Source: Halobacteriales archaeon QH_7_65_31 (GTDB taxonomy: Archaea > Halobacteriota > Halobacteria > Halobacteriales > Haloarculaceae). From it: a stretch of 64,000 bases of DNA. Shown piece after piece: positions 23,571 through 32,668 of this stretch. The DNA lies in contig PXQU01000001.1 of assembly GCA_003021785.1 (NCBI GenBank), positions 1 to 64,000 on the forward strand, read 5' to 3'. A program made the position numbers and the translations under genes. Numbering within the stretch: the first letter of the stretch is position 1; each line of letters begins with the position of its first letter. The notes beneath the pieces are model-generated. The model saw nothing but the letters and a program-made list of their open reading frames with translations. It was not told the DNA's origin and ran no database searches.

Positions 23571-24716
23571 CTATCCGCGCAGCGCCTCAACCGGGCGGTC
23601 GTTCGCCGCTCGCCACGCCGGATACACCCCGGCGACGAGACTGACACCGATCCCGAACAGCGCCGCCGCCGCGAGATACAGCAGCGACTCGCCCGCGAAC
23701 GCGAGCGGGCCGCCGAGGAACAAAGCGTTCGCGGCCATCGTCACGAGCAGCGCGAGCGTCAGCCCGATCGCCGTCCCGATGAGACCGAGCAGTGCCGCCT
23801 CCGCCAGCAGGATCCGGACGATGTCGCGGCGACCGTAGCCGACGGCTCGGAGCACGCCGATCTCCTGTCGCCGGCGAATGATCGCCATCAGCATCGTGGA
23901 GGCGATCGAGACGCCGGCGACGAGCAGCGAGATGGCCGCCAGCCCGGCGAGAAACAGGTTGATACCGTTGACGATCGAGCGGAACAGCCGAACGAGCGAC
24001 GTGAGTTCGAAGACGAGCAGCGTGTCCGTGCGGCCGTTGAACTCCTCGCGGAGCGTCGCGGCGGCCGATTCCGCTCGCTCGACCGACTGCGTCGTCACGC
24101 GGAGCCGGCTGAACCGCCGCTCGCCGGTCAGTTCGAGCGGGAGCAGCACGCTCGGGCCACCGACGCCGCCGCCACCGGTGACGACCGCTTCGACCCGGAC
24201 GACGCTCGTCTCACCGTCCCGAGTCAGATGGACCCTGTCGCCCGGTTCGAGGCCGTACTCGTCAGCGACGCCCGCCGACAGCAGTGCGCCCCGTCGCCAG
24301 TTCGTCGGGATCGAGCCAGCCCGCACGTCGTAGACGAGCCGCGGCGCGGCGAGATAGGTGAGCGACACCGGCTCGGTCCCCTCGCGCGTCCGGAGTTCGC
24401 CGCCGCCCGATCGGGTGGCGAGGACGCCGGCCGGCGCGATGCGTTCCTCGATTCGCTGCACGTCCGTCCGATCGAATGTCCGCTCGTCGCGGTCGATCCC
24501 GGGGAGGACGAAGACGTTGGTCGCGCCCTGATCGTCGAGCGTGGCGAGCTGGCTCTGTTTGAACGCCGCGCCGCCGGCGCCGATCGCCCCGATCGCGACG
24601 ACGCCGATGACGATGGCCGCGATCGCGAGTCCCGACCGGACCTTCGCACGGGTGACGTTCCGGCGCGCAACGAGCATCGACGGCACGCGGCCGAACAGGC
24701 GGGTCCACGGGATCAT
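23571..24716 (-). CDS. MacB/FtsX-type ABC transporter permease (fourth gene of the operon)
   Basis: A 381-residue permease. One helix comes near the N-terminus (RSGLAIAAIVIGVVAIGAIGAGG), then a roughly 200-residue extracellular domain (GATNVFVLPGIDRDERTFDRTDVQRIEE...). Three C-terminal helices follow, with the FtsX signature (RRRQEIGVLRAVGYGRRDIVRILLAEAALLG and AGVYPAWRAANDRPVEALRG). This is the topology of mechanotransmission ABC proteins of the MacB/LolCE class, which do not move substrate through the membrane. The ATG at 24716 overlaps the stop of the previous gene (ATGA) and is preferred to an ATG at 24758. It is paralogous to that gene and probably dimerises with it. Confidence 0.9.
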   Translation of the reverse strand: MIPWTRLFGRVPSMLVARRNVTRAKVRSGLAIAAIVIGVVAIGAIGAGGAAFKQSQLATLDDQGATNVFVLPGIDRDERTFDRTDVQRIEERIAPAGVLATRSGGGELRTREGTEPVSLTYLAAPRLVYDVRAGSIPTNWRRGALLSAGVADEYGLEPGDRVHLTRDGETSVVRVEAVVTGGGGVGGPSVLLPLELTGERRFSRLRVTTQSVERAESAAATLREEFNGRTDTLLVFELTSLVRLFRSIVNGINLFLAGLAAISLLVAGVSIASTMLMAIIRRRQEIGVLRAVGYGRRDIVRILLAEAALLGLIGTAIGLTLALLVTMAANALFLGGPLAFAGESLLYLAAAALFGIGVSLVAGVYPAWRAANDRPVEALRG

Positions 24717-25888
24717 CCCTGAAACGCCTCCACGGGCCGCTTGTTCGCCGTCCGCCATGCGGGATAGATCCCGGCGAGCAGTGCGGTCAACACGCCGAAC
24801 AGCGCGCCTATGGCGACGTAGGTGAGCCCGGTCTGCGTGAACGCCAGCGGATCACCGACGAGCAGGGCGTTGACGAGTAGCCCGATGCCGAGCGCAACCG
24901 GGATGCCGACGGCCGCGCCGACTACACCGAGCGCCACGGACTCGGCGACGAGCAGCCGGACGACCGCCAGCTTCGGATAGCCGACCGCCCGCATCACCCC
25001 GAGCTCCCCCTCGCGTTCGAGCGCGCTCATCAGCTGCGTGTTCGCGATCGTGACCGCCGCCACGAGCAGCGACAGCGCCCCGATCCCCGCGAGGAACTGA
25101 TTGATCGTGCCGAACAGCTGCTCAAACTGCTCGCGCTGGTCCTGAACGGGGGAGACGGACACCTCTTGACGACGGACGTTGAGCGCCGCCTCGATCGCGT
25201 CGGCCGTCGCGTCGATGTCCCCCGTCGTCGTGGAGGCACGGACGACCGCCGAGTCGTAGCGGGGATCACTGAACTTCGAGAGCGGGACGAAGACTGACTG
25301 GTCGGCGCTGAGCGGATCGGCAAAGCCTTGCGGCTCCAGTATCGCGGCGACGGCGAACGCTCGCTCGAAGTCGCCGGCGACGGAGACGGTGACGCGGTCG
25401 CCCACCGCGATACCGTTCGTGTCGGCGATGCGTGCCCCGACGACGACGCTCCGCCGCCAGTTCGCCGGGATCGAGCCCGCCCGCGCGTCGTAGAAGGCCC
25501 CGGGACTCTCGATGCCGTTCACCTGTGCCGTGAGCGCCAGCTCGCCGCTCGCGGTTCGGACAGTCGTACCCCCGGGCGAGACGACCGGGAGAACCGTCGC
25601 GTCGCCGGCGGCCTGTCGCATCCGGTCGATGTCGCTCTCGCCGAAGCCACGCTCGTCCGGCGGCTCTCCCTCGTAGTCGATCGGATCGACGGTCGCCGTG
25701 CTACCGAACCCCTCGAACGCCGACGCCTGATCCTGTTTGAACGCCTCGCCGCCGAGCCCGATCCCCCCGATCGCGACGACACTGATGACGACCGCGAGCA
25801 CGGCGAGCGTCGTCAGATCGCGCGACCGGGCGAGGTTTCGGCGCGCGAGCAGCAGGACGGGAAACCGCGCGGCGAGCCGATCGAACAT
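24713..25888 (-). CDS. MacB/FtsX-type ABC transporter permease (third gene of the operon)
   Basis: A 391-residue paralogue of the permease downstream. The N-terminal helix is LTTLAVLAVVISVVAIGGIGLGG, a large external domain spans about residues 60-260, and the three C-terminal helices carry EREGELGVMRAVGYPKLAVVRLLVAESVALG and GIYPAWRTANKRPVEAFQG. The end sequence KRPVEAFQG is the standard permease tail that contacts the ATPase. The start lies one base before the ATPase stop, so these genes are tightly coupled. The pair of permeases with one ATPase fits the LolCE-D and MacB design. Confidence 0.9.
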   Translation of the reverse strand: MFDRLAARFPVLLLARRNLARSRDLTTLAVLAVVISVVAIGGIGLGGEAFKQDQASAFEGFGSTATVDPIDYEGEPPDERGFGESDIDRMRQAAGDATVLPVVSPGGTTVRTASGELALTAQVNGIESPGAFYDARAGSIPANWRRSVVVGARIADTNGIAVGDRVTVSVAGDFERAFAVAAILEPQGFADPLSADQSVFVPLSKFSDPRYDSAVVRASTTTGDIDATADAIEAALNVRRQEVSVSPVQDQREQFEQLFGTINQFLAGIGALSLLVAAVTIANTQLMSALEREGELGVMRAVGYPKLAVVRLLVAESVALGVVGAAVGIPVALGIGLLVNALLVGDPLAFTQTGLTYVAIGALFGVLTALLAGIYPAWRTANKRPVEAFQG

Positions 25889-25889
25889 C

Positions 25890-26593
<704 letters not shown>

Positions 26594-26594
<1 letters not shown>

Positions 26595-28075
26595 CAGTCG
26601 CGCCGGCGGATGAGGACGCCACCCACGAGTAACGCGGCGACGGCCAGCCCGCCCAGCAGTATCGGTAGCCCGCCGCCGCCGCTGGACTGCTCGGTCGGCT
26701 CGGCCCGCTCGACGGACAGCTCTCGCGTGTACGACCGCTCGGTGTCTCCGACGTCGTAGCGAACGGTGACCGGCACGGACGACACGTCGCCAGTCACGCT
26801 CGTAGTCAGGGTGAACGCGGCGAAATCGCTCCCGTCCACGCTACCGACGAAGTACTCGCTCGCGGTGACGTTCGCTCCGCCCACCTCGACGGTGACCGAG
26901 CTCGCCTGCGAGCCGCCGAGATTGCTCGCCGTCGCCGACAGTTCGAGCCGGCCCCCGCGGGCGACGGTCTCGACGCCGGTGAGCGAGATCTCCGCCGGAT
27001 TCGCCGGCTCGGTGAACCGCGTCCGAACGGTGTGGTCGGTCTGTCGCTCGGCGCCGTTCGCCGTGGTGTAGCTGACGGTCACGTCGAACGTCTGCTCGCC
27101 CATCCCGTCGCGAGTGACGGGGAAGGTGAACGTCCGGCCCGCGCCGCTGGCGAGCTCGGTGCTGACGCGGCGATCGGTTCGGAGCTGCACGCCCTCGCCG
27201 GCCACCTCGACGGCGAGCTGTCGCACCGGCTGATCGAGGCCGTTCGTGAGATTGAGCGAGAGCGTCGTCTCCGCGCCGGGAAACGTCGGAGCGACGCTGC
27301 CACCGACGCCGATCTCGCCCGCGAGATCCGGCGAGCGGAAGCGGACGGCGAGCGTCTCGGTCGTCGTCCGTCGGACGCCGTCCTCGTCCGTGTACGACAG
27401 CGTCGCCTCGATCTCACGGACGCCGAGTTCTGCCGGCGTCGCGGTGAACGCGAAGTCGCGTTCGCCCCCCGCGGCGACCGAGGACGCCACTCGCGTCGGC
27501 TCGTCGAAGGTGACGCCGTCTGCGGCGAGCGCGAGATTCACGTCTCTGACCGGCACGTCGAGTCCGTTCGCGACACCGACCGTCAGCTCGGTCGGCTCAC
27601 CGGCGACCGTCCCCGCGGCGTCGATCTCGATCCGCGGAGCCGGCTCGTACACCTCGACGGTCGTCGTCGTCTCGACGTTCAGCGCGTCCCCGCTCGTGGG
27701 CCGGGCGTCGATCTCGACGAACAGGGTCTTGGATCCGGCCTCGTCGAAGCCGATGTCGAGGGGAATGCGCTCCGAGCTACCGGGGGCGACTCGTCCCTGA
27801 TACTCCCGGCGGTCGAGGCGGTCACCGCCAGCGGAGGGATCACCGTCGTACACCTCGACGCTACGGACGGAGTAGGTCTCGGAGCTTCCCTCTGGGTTCG
27901 TGAGCCGAGCGGTGAGCGTGAAGTTCCCGCTCGTCGTCGGCTGGATCGGATCGGTGCTCGTCGTCAGATACAGGAAGCCGTCGTCGGCAGCCGTCGTCGC
28001 GCCCGCGACCGGCGGTGCACCCGCGCTCACGGCGAGCAGTAGGACCAGCGCCGCAACCGCACGATACGTTGTCAT
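26594..28075 (-). CDS. CARDB/NEW-domain surface protein of the MacB-like operon
   Basis: A 493-residue surface protein. The Sec signal peptide is AVAALVLLLAVSAGAPPVAGATTA. About four immunoglobulin-like CARDB/NPCBM-associated domains of 100 residues follow, repeating motifs such as GVANGLDVPVRDVNLAL, NLTNGLDQPVRQLAVEVAG and SNLGGSQASSVTVEVGG. The C-terminus is a Ser/Gly linker, one membrane helix (LPILLGGLAVAALLVGGVLI) and RRRD inside. It is the first gene of the operon. In bacteria MacA occupies this place; here a membrane-tethered Ig-type protein replaces it, perhaps as the periplasm-like arm of the ABC machine. The start at 28075 was chosen for the signal peptide. Confidence 0.85.
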
Positions 28076-28076
28076 A

Positions 28077-28090
28077 CGAGTGCATACTCG
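28077..28090. promoter_or_regulatory. Candidate operator palindrome before the CARDB-MacB operon
   Basis: CGAGTGCATACTCG has perfect 5-bp arms around a GCAT centre. It lies one base from the start codon at 28075, with a weak box (GCTTTACCGG, minus strand) about 25 bases further up. The placement over the expected transcription start suggests repressor control. Confidence 0.4.
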
Positions 28091-28189
28091 CCCGCCGGTA
28101 AAGCGTTTCCGAGCCGCTGTACAGGGATCGCTCGGAGCCGGTGTCTCACTCGCCCGCGGGTTTTTCCGTCCGGCCGTCGCAGTTGCCGT

Positions 28190-29230
28190 ATGCGCGCAGC
28201 ACGCTATCACGGTCCCGGCGACATCCGCATCGACGAGGTCGACCGCCCCGAGATCACGGACCCCGAGGAGGCGCTCGTCCGTGTCACCCACACCGCGATC
28301 TGCGGCTCAGACCTGTGGTTCTACCGCGGCGAGCAGGACCGGGACACGCCCTCCGGCGTCGGCCACGAGCCGATGGGCGTCATCGAGTCGGTCGGCGAGG
28401 ACGTGGTCTCGCTCGAACCCGGCGACCGCGTCCTCGCGCCCTTCGCGATCTCCTGTGGCGAGTGCGAGTTCTGCCGGAAGGGGCTTCACACCTCGTGTGC
28501 GAACGGGAGCGGCTGGGGCGGCGAGAACGGCGGCGGGCAGGGCGAGTACGTCAAATGCCCAACCGCGGACGGAACCCTCGTCAAAGTGCCCGACCGTCAC
28601 GCCGACGATCCGGAGACGCTGAAGTCGCTGCTCCCGCTGACGGACGTGATGTGTACCGGTCACCACGCCGCCGTCAATGCTGGCGTCGAGACCGGCTCGA
28701 CCGTCGCGGTCGTCGGTGACGGAGCCGTCGGGCTCTGTGGCGTCCTCGCGTCGAGACGGCTCGGCGCGGAGCGGATCATCGCCATGGGTCACCACGAGGA
28801 CCGACTCGACATCGCTGAGGAGTTCGGTGCGACCGACCGCGTGACCGCACGCGGCGACGAGGCGGTCGAACAGGTCCACGAGCTGACCAACGGCGGCGTC
28901 AACCACGTCATCGAGGCGGTCGGGATGGAGTCGTCGATGAACACCGCGTTCGACGTCGCGCGACCGGGCGGAACGGTCGGCTACGTCGGCGTCCCCGCCG
29001 GCGTCGACGAGGCGGCCTTCCTCGGCACGGCATTCGGCGACAACATCGCGCTCAAAGGCGGCGTCGCACCCGTTCGCGAGTACATCGAGGAGCTGATGGC
29101 CGACGTGTTACAGGGGACGCTCGACCCCGCGCCGGTGTTCACGAAGACGGTCGATCTGGACGGCGTGCCGGCGGGATACGAGGCGATGGACGAGCGGGAC
29201 GCGGTGAAGGTGTTCGTGGACCTGACCTGA
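28190..29230 (+). CDS. Zinc-dependent medium-chain alcohol dehydrogenase
   Basis: A 346-residue NAD(P)-dependent dehydrogenase of the MDR superfamily. Catalytic zinc ligands are Cys38 (ICGSDLWFYRG), His59 and Glu60 (GVGHEPMG). The structural zinc loop has four cysteines at about 89, 92, 95 and 103 (CGECEFCRKGLHTSC). The Rossmann motif is VAVVGDGAVGLCGVLASRRLGA. The class oxidises alcohols or sugars such as threonine or glucose; the exact substrate cannot be read. GGENGGGQGEYVKCP is a loop found in the haloarchaeal form. It stands alone, divergent from the CARDB operon. Confidence 0.92.
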   Translation: MRAARYHGPGDIRIDEVDRPEITDPEEALVRVTHTAICGSDLWFYRGEQDRDTPSGVGHEPMGVIESVGEDVVSLEPGDRVLAPFAISCGECEFCRKGLHTSCANGSGWGGENGGGQGEYVKCPTADGTLVKVPDRHADDPETLKSLLPLTDVMCTGHHAAVNAGVETGSTVAVVGDGAVGLCGVLASRRLGAERIIAMGHHEDRLDIAEEFGATDRVTARGDEAVEQVHELTNGGVNHVIEAVGMESSMNTAFDVARPGGTVGYVGVPAGVDEAAFLGTAFGDNIALKGGVAPVREYIEELMADVLQGTLDPAPVFTKTVDLDGVPAGYEAMDERDAVKVFVDLT

Positions 29231-29292
29231 CGCCGTCGGTTCGAGCCGACTCGCCCGAACCTACTTGCCGTTCTCGCCCGTACAGATGGGTG

Positions 29293-29445
29293 ATGCGACA
29301 GTGTACTCGCTGTGAGACACAGATTTCTCCCGACGGCGAGCGGCGAGCGCGCCGTCGCCTCTGCGACCGACTCCGCTTCGGGCGTCTGTTCTACCGCCCA
29401 GCGTCTGCGAGCGCGTCACCGACCGACGGTATCGACGCCGCGTGA
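29293..29445 (+). CDS. Small zinc-finger-like protein coupled to a lipoprotein gene
   Basis: A 50-residue frame starting MRQCTRCETQISPDGERRAR, with a CxxC knuckle at Cys4/Cys7 and a third Cys at about 24 (RRLCDRLRFGR). The body is basic, unusual for a haloarchaeal protein and suggestive of nucleic-acid binding. Its stop overlaps the GTG start of the next gene by four bases (GTGA), the coupling seen elsewhere in this window. It is short, so chance is possible, but the overlap and the CxxC near the start argue that it is real. Confidence 0.45.
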   Translation: MRQCTRCETQISPDGERRARRRLCDRLRFGRLFYRPASASASPTDGIDAA

Positions 29446-29837
29446 CCGAGCTATCACGCCGGCGGCTCCTGTGTGCGACTGGCGTCAGTCTCGCGACGCT
29501 GGCCGGCTGTTCGGCCGACGAGACGCCCGAAGCCCGGTTCCGTGACGCGCTCGCGAGTGCCGAGATCGAGATTCGCGCGCTCTCGGCCGCCCGGGACGGC
29601 TGGGAACTAGAGTATCTCACGACCGCGGTGACGACCGCGACGCTCCGGGCGGAGGCGGAGACGATCGCACTCGCGTACGCCGACCACCACCCTGACGGGA
29701 TGCACGCGCTCGGCGCGGTCGCGATTGCCGGCGGGGAGGACGCACTGACCGCGGAGTGGCGCGCCCGAGCGGTCTGGACTGCTCGCGACGAGTCGGCGTA
29801 TCTCGATCGGGTGCGAGAGACGACCGACGCGTTCTGA
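29442..29837 (+). CDS. Tat lipoprotein of unknown function
   Basis: A 131-residue predicted lipoprotein beginning with GTG. The twin arginine is SRRRLLCATGVSLATLAGC with lipobox LAGC (Cys about 23). The mature domain, from ADETPEARFRDALASAEIEIRALSAARDGW, is mainly alpha/beta with LEYLTTAVTTATLRAEAETIALAYADHHP. No catalytic motif can be seen. It is translationally coupled to the small zinc-finger-like gene and 39 bases ahead of the thioesterase gene, so the three may be co-transcribed. Confidence 0.7.
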   Translation: MTELSRRRLLCATGVSLATLAGCSADETPEARFRDALASAEIEIRALSAARDGWELEYLTTAVTTATLRAEAETIALAYADHHPDGMHALGAVAIAGGEDALTAEWRARAVWTARDESAYLDRVRETTDAF

Positions 29838-29876
29838 AACCGAAACTGACGACCCGCCCGCCCTCCCGAGTCAGGT

Positions 29877-30287
29877 ATGGACGGCTACCGCTTCACCGAG
29901 ACGATACCGCTTCGACTGCGCGACATCGACCAGATGAACCACGTCAACAACGCCGTCTACGCGACGTTCCTCGAACAGGCGCGGGCGGCGTACTTCCGTG
30001 ACGTCGTGGGTGAGCCGCTCGACTCCGTCGGGATGGTCATCGCCGATCTGACCGTGACGTTCGAGCGGGCGATCACGCTCGACGCCGGCGAGGTCGTCGT
30101 CGGGGCGCGCGTCACCGAGCTCGGGACGAGCAGCGTCCCGATGGAGTACGAGATCCGCGCCGACGGCGAGCGCGCCGCGACCGGGGAAACGACGATGGTG
30201 CACGTCGACCGAGCGACGGGGACGGCCGAGCCGCTTCCCGACGCGTGGCGCGAGGCGATCGCGTCGTTCGAATCACTCGAAGCGTAG
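29877..30287 (+). CDS. 4-hydroxybenzoyl-CoA thioesterase-like (hotdog) protein
   Basis: A 136-residue hotdog-fold acyl-CoA thioesterase. ETIPLRLRDIDQMNHVNNAVYATFLEQARAAYF is the 4HBT signature. The catalytic Asp sits in RDIDQMNHVNN and the conserved long helix follows. VIADLTVTFERAITLDAGEVVVGARV forms the strands. It hydrolyses short- or medium-chain acyl-CoA esters in the cytoplasm. Its 3' end overlaps the convergent peptidase gene by 15 bases. Confidence 0.9.
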   Translation: MDGYRFTETIPLRLRDIDQMNHVNNAVYATFLEQARAAYFRDVVGEPLDSVGMVIADLTVTFERAITLDAGEVVVGARVTELGTSSVPMEYEIRADGERAATGETTMVHVDRATGTAEPLPDAWREAIASFESLEA

Positions 30288-31304
30288 CGTTTCGCTCCCC
30301 GCGTCGAGGACACAGCGGCCGCCGACCGGTATCGGAGCCGTCGGTCGCGTGTGGCCGAACTCGACGTCCGTGACGACGACCGCGTCGCCGTACTCGCGGA
30401 CCGTCTCGACGACGGCCTCGCGCTGTCGCTCGCGATACGCCGTGCGTTCTGCCGGCGTGCGCTCGTTGCCGAAGCCGCGCGCCTTCGCCCGGCCGACGAG
30501 CACCGCGCCGACATCGAGTGCGCCGCGTTCGCCCAGCCCCCTGAGCACGCGACGAACGACCGTTGGTTCGGGCAGCTCCTCCGACGTTTCGAGCAGGAGC
30601 ACGCTTCCGCTCGTCTCCTTGGGGACGTAGCTATCGGCCATCAGATGCGTCGCGAGGATCTCCAGACAGCCGCCCCACGTCCGGCCTTCGACCGTCCCGG
30701 CTCCGTGCCAGCGGCGACCCGTACTCTCCTCGCGTTCGGGATCGTCTTCGAGGTTCGCGGGATCGTGCCAGTCGAGGTCCTCGTCGCTGAACCAGCCCGT
30801 CTCGCGAAGCGCCCCGAGCGTCTCCTCGAAGAAGGCTCGCTCCAGATAGCGACGGGTGTAGTCGTTGATCCCGCCCGGCTCGCAGACGTCGGTGAACAGG
30901 GTTCCGCCGTAGAACGTCACGACGCCCTGTGCTCGACAGAACGCGGCGAAGGAGGTGTTGTCGCTCGTCCCGTAGAACCGAGTCGGGTGATCGCGGATCA
31001 CGCTCGGGTCCAGATGCTTCAGAATGCGAATCTGGTCGTCGCCGCCGATCGCGGCGATGACCCCGTCGATGTCGGGGTCGCGGAAGGCGCGTTCCAACTC
31101 CCGGGCTCGCCCCTCCGGATCGTCGTACAGCTCCCGGTTGTCAGCGTAAAGACTGTCGAACGCGACGGGATCGAGATCGAACGAGCGCAGTCGGTCGAAC
31201 CCCAGTTCGATGAGGTGGTCGGGGTACGACCCGGTTGCAGGGATCGTCGCCGGGCGACAGACCGCGACGGTACTGCCCGGTTCGAGCGGGGGCGGGATCT
31301 CCAT
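30273..31304 (-). CDS. S66-family LD-carboxypeptidase / MccF-like serine peptidase
   Basis: A 343-residue peptidase of family S66. The opening LEPGSTVAVCRPATIP, the helix FRDPDIDGVIAAIGGDDQIRILKHLD, the nucleophile region FYGTSDNT (Ser114), the Glu in GGCLEIL and the final His in FGHTRPTAPIP give the Ser-Glu-His triad. Bacterial LdcA trims murein tetrapeptides and MccF cleaves microcin C7-type peptide nucleotides. Haloarchaea lack murein, so an MccF-like detoxifying role against peptide-nucleotide antibiotics, or dipeptide recycling, is more likely; that is inference. Standalone gene. Confidence 0.88.
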   Translation of the reverse strand: MEIPPPLEPGSTVAVCRPATIPATGSYPDHLIELGFDRLRSFDLDPVAFDSLYADNRELYDDPEGRARELERAFRDPDIDGVIAAIGGDDQIRILKHLDPSVIRDHPTRFYGTSDNTSFAAFCRAQGVVTFYGGTLFTDVCEPGGINDYTRRYLERAFFEETLGALRETGWFSDEDLDWHDPANLEDDPEREESTGRRWHGAGTVEGRTWGGCLEILATHLMADSYVPKETSGSVLLLETSEELPEPTVVRRVLRGLGERGALDVGAVLVGRAKARGFGNERTPAERTAYRERQREAVVETVREYGDAVVVTDVEFGHTRPTAPIPVGGRCVLDAGSETLRFE

Positions 31305-31348
31305 AGCCGGGATTGCGGGGTCAGGTAGCTAACTGTTCGGGTCGCGTG

Positions 31349-31567
31349 TCACTCCCCCTCACACCACGTCTCCGCCATCGCCACGGCAGCCGCACGGCTC
31401 GGGACGGTCTCGTGTCTGTACGTCTCGCCCTCGGGCGCTTGGATGAGTCGGTCGTAGTGGACGGCCCACTCGCCGTCGGCAGTGTTGCGGGCGACGATCT
31501 CGGCGGCTCCGTCCTCGCGCTCCCAGACGAGCGCCGCGTCGGTCTCGGTCGTTCGCTCCCACGTCAT
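31349..31567 (-). CDS. Small conserved haloarchaeal protein (DUF7543-like)
   Basis: A 72-residue acidic protein, MTWERTTETDAALVWEREDGAAEIVARNT..., with an all-beta look and an end helix SRAAAVAMAETWCEGE. This pattern is common in haloarchaea as a small hypothetical protein; the DUF name is from memory. It starts 90 bases from the divergent small membrane-protein gene at 31657. No catalytic residues can be assigned. Confidence 0.65.
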   Translation of the reverse strand: MTWERTTETDAALVWEREDGAAEIVARNTADGEWAVHYDRLIQAPEGETYRHETVPSRAAAVAMAETWCEGE

Positions 31568-31656
31568 GCCGGCTTCTCGTGAGCCGACGGCTAAACGTAC
31601 CCGACATCACGGCGAACGGAAGCGTTAAGAAAACCACGGCGCGAGAATCAGCAAGG

Positions 31657-31914
31657 ATGCTCGCCGCTTCGCTGCAGGTCGTCGATAATTTTCTGCTCCA
31701 GTACAACGCCGGGCAGATCCTGTTGGCACTGTTTCTGGTGTCGACGCTCGGGCTGGTCCCGGTGAAATCCATCAAGGCGGTCGGACTCAACGTCATCACG
31801 TTCGGTTTCATCTTCCTCGTCACGCCGACCACCCTCGCGCCGATCCAGTACCGGTTTCTGGGTATCGCGCTGCTGTTCGTCGGGCCGATTATCGTCGTCG
31901 CGTCGCGTCAGTGA
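31657..31914 (+). CDS. Small two-to-three-helix membrane protein
   Basis: An 85-residue hydrophobic protein with segments GQILLALFLVSTLGLVPV, AVGLNVITFGFIFLVTP and FLGIALLFVGPIIVVA, three helices in all. It starts MLAASLQVVDNFLLQ; upstream codons are not protein-like. A box-like gttaagaaaacc stretch lies about 27 bases upstream and supports the ATG at 31657. It is conserved in shape among haloarchaea, but its function is unknown. Confidence 0.65.
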   Translation: MLAASLQVVDNFLLQYNAGQILLALFLVSTLGLVPVKSIKAVGLNVITFGFIFLVTPTTLAPIQYRFLGIALLFVGPIIVVASRQ

Positions 31915-31958
31915 CGCCGTCGTCGGTAACGGAGCCGTGGCCTGACGACAGCTCAGCC

Positions 31959-32261
31959 TTAGCTGTACAGCGAGTAGTAGAGCGCGCCGAACCCGACACA
32001 GAACAGCAGCGCGCCGGTCGCCTGAAGCCCGACGAAGAGATCCGTCGCCGGCGCGCGCGCCGAGAGCAGTAGCTGTGTCGTGAGGCTCGTCACCGCGACG
32101 CCCATGCTGACGAACGCGAAGCCGACGAAGGCGTATCTGAGACGGGTCGTCCCGTCGGTCCGGTAGGCTCTGAAGCTGATGAGCGTCAGCCCGAGCGAGA
32201 GTCCGAACAGGACGAGCCGAAGTACCAATAGCACGATTCCGGTGGGTGTCGTCGTAACCAT
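31959..32261 (-). CDS. Small membrane protein paired with an HTH regulator (DUF7521-like)
   Basis: A 100-residue protein with three hydrophobic segments: GIVLLVLRLVLFGLSLGLTLI, YAFVGFAFVSMGVAVTSL and DLFVGLQATGALLFCVGFG. It starts MVTTTPTGIVLL, seven bases after the stop of the winged-helix gene on the same strand. This regulator plus small membrane protein pair is widespread in haloarchaea and may be a one-component sensor system; the mechanism is unknown. Confidence 0.75.
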   Translation of the reverse strand: MVTTTPTGIVLLVLRLVLFGLSLGLTLISFRAYRTDGTTRLRYAFVGFAFVSMGVAVTSLTTQLLLSARAPATDLFVGLQATGALLFCVGFGALYYSLYS

Positions 32262-32268
32262 TCGTGTA

Positions 32269-32619
32269 TCACTCTCTTGCGAGTTCGTTCCACAGCTGCG
32301 AGAACTTCTCCGGGGCGGTGTCGCGATGTCGCAGCTGCACCTCGTAGCCGTCCTCGTCCAGCGTGATGACGGTCGATTCGAAGTTACACTCGTAGACGTT
32401 GTAGTGGTTGCCGTCGGCCGCGATCTCGGTCCGTTCGGTGACGAGCGCGTGTGCTTCGAGCCGCTCCAGCCGACGGTAGACGGTCGGGAGCGACATCCCG
32501 CAGCGTTCGGCGAGCTCCTTTGCCGACCGCGGTTCCACGGCCGCTGCCTCCAGCAGTGCACGCGCCTGCTCGTCACCGAGCGTGTCGAGCAGGTCACTCG
32601 CGGAGCTGGCGTCATCCAC
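32269..32619 (-). CDS. Winged-helix (ArsR/TrmB-like) transcriptional regulator
   Basis: A 116-residue regulator. LLDTLGDEQARALLEAAAVEPRSAKELAERCGMSLPTVYRRLERLEAHALVTERTEI is a winged helix-turn-helix. A C-terminal beta domain follows (HYNVYECNFESTVITLDEDGYEVQLRHRD). The GTG at 32619 is chosen because the T-rich box at 32642-32651 lies about 27 bases upstream; a longer reading from a GTG at 32655 would begin inside that box. It is coupled to the small membrane protein gene and probably autoregulates the pair. Confidence 0.8.
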   Translation of the reverse strand: MDDASSASDLLDTLGDEQARALLEAAAVEPRSAKELAERCGMSLPTVYRRLERLEAHALVTERTEIAADGNHYNVYECNFESTVITLDEDGYEVQLRHRDTAPEKFSQLWNELARE

Positions 32620-32641
32620 ATCGAGGAGCGCACGGGCGACG

Positions 32642-32651
32642 AGTAAAAAAG
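32642..32651 (-). promoter_or_regulatory. TATA-like box deciding the start of the winged-helix gene
   Basis: CTTTTTTACT on the minus strand ends about 23 bases before the GTG at 32619. It makes the upstream GTG at 32655 unlikely as a start, since it would lie upstream of the transcription start. Confidence 0.45.
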
Positions 32652-32668
32652 ACACGCCAACGGTCCGG

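Noticed and set aside
27032-28042. Frame opposite the CARDB protein gene
   Set aside because: It is the antisense of repeated Ig-like domains; no motif of its own.
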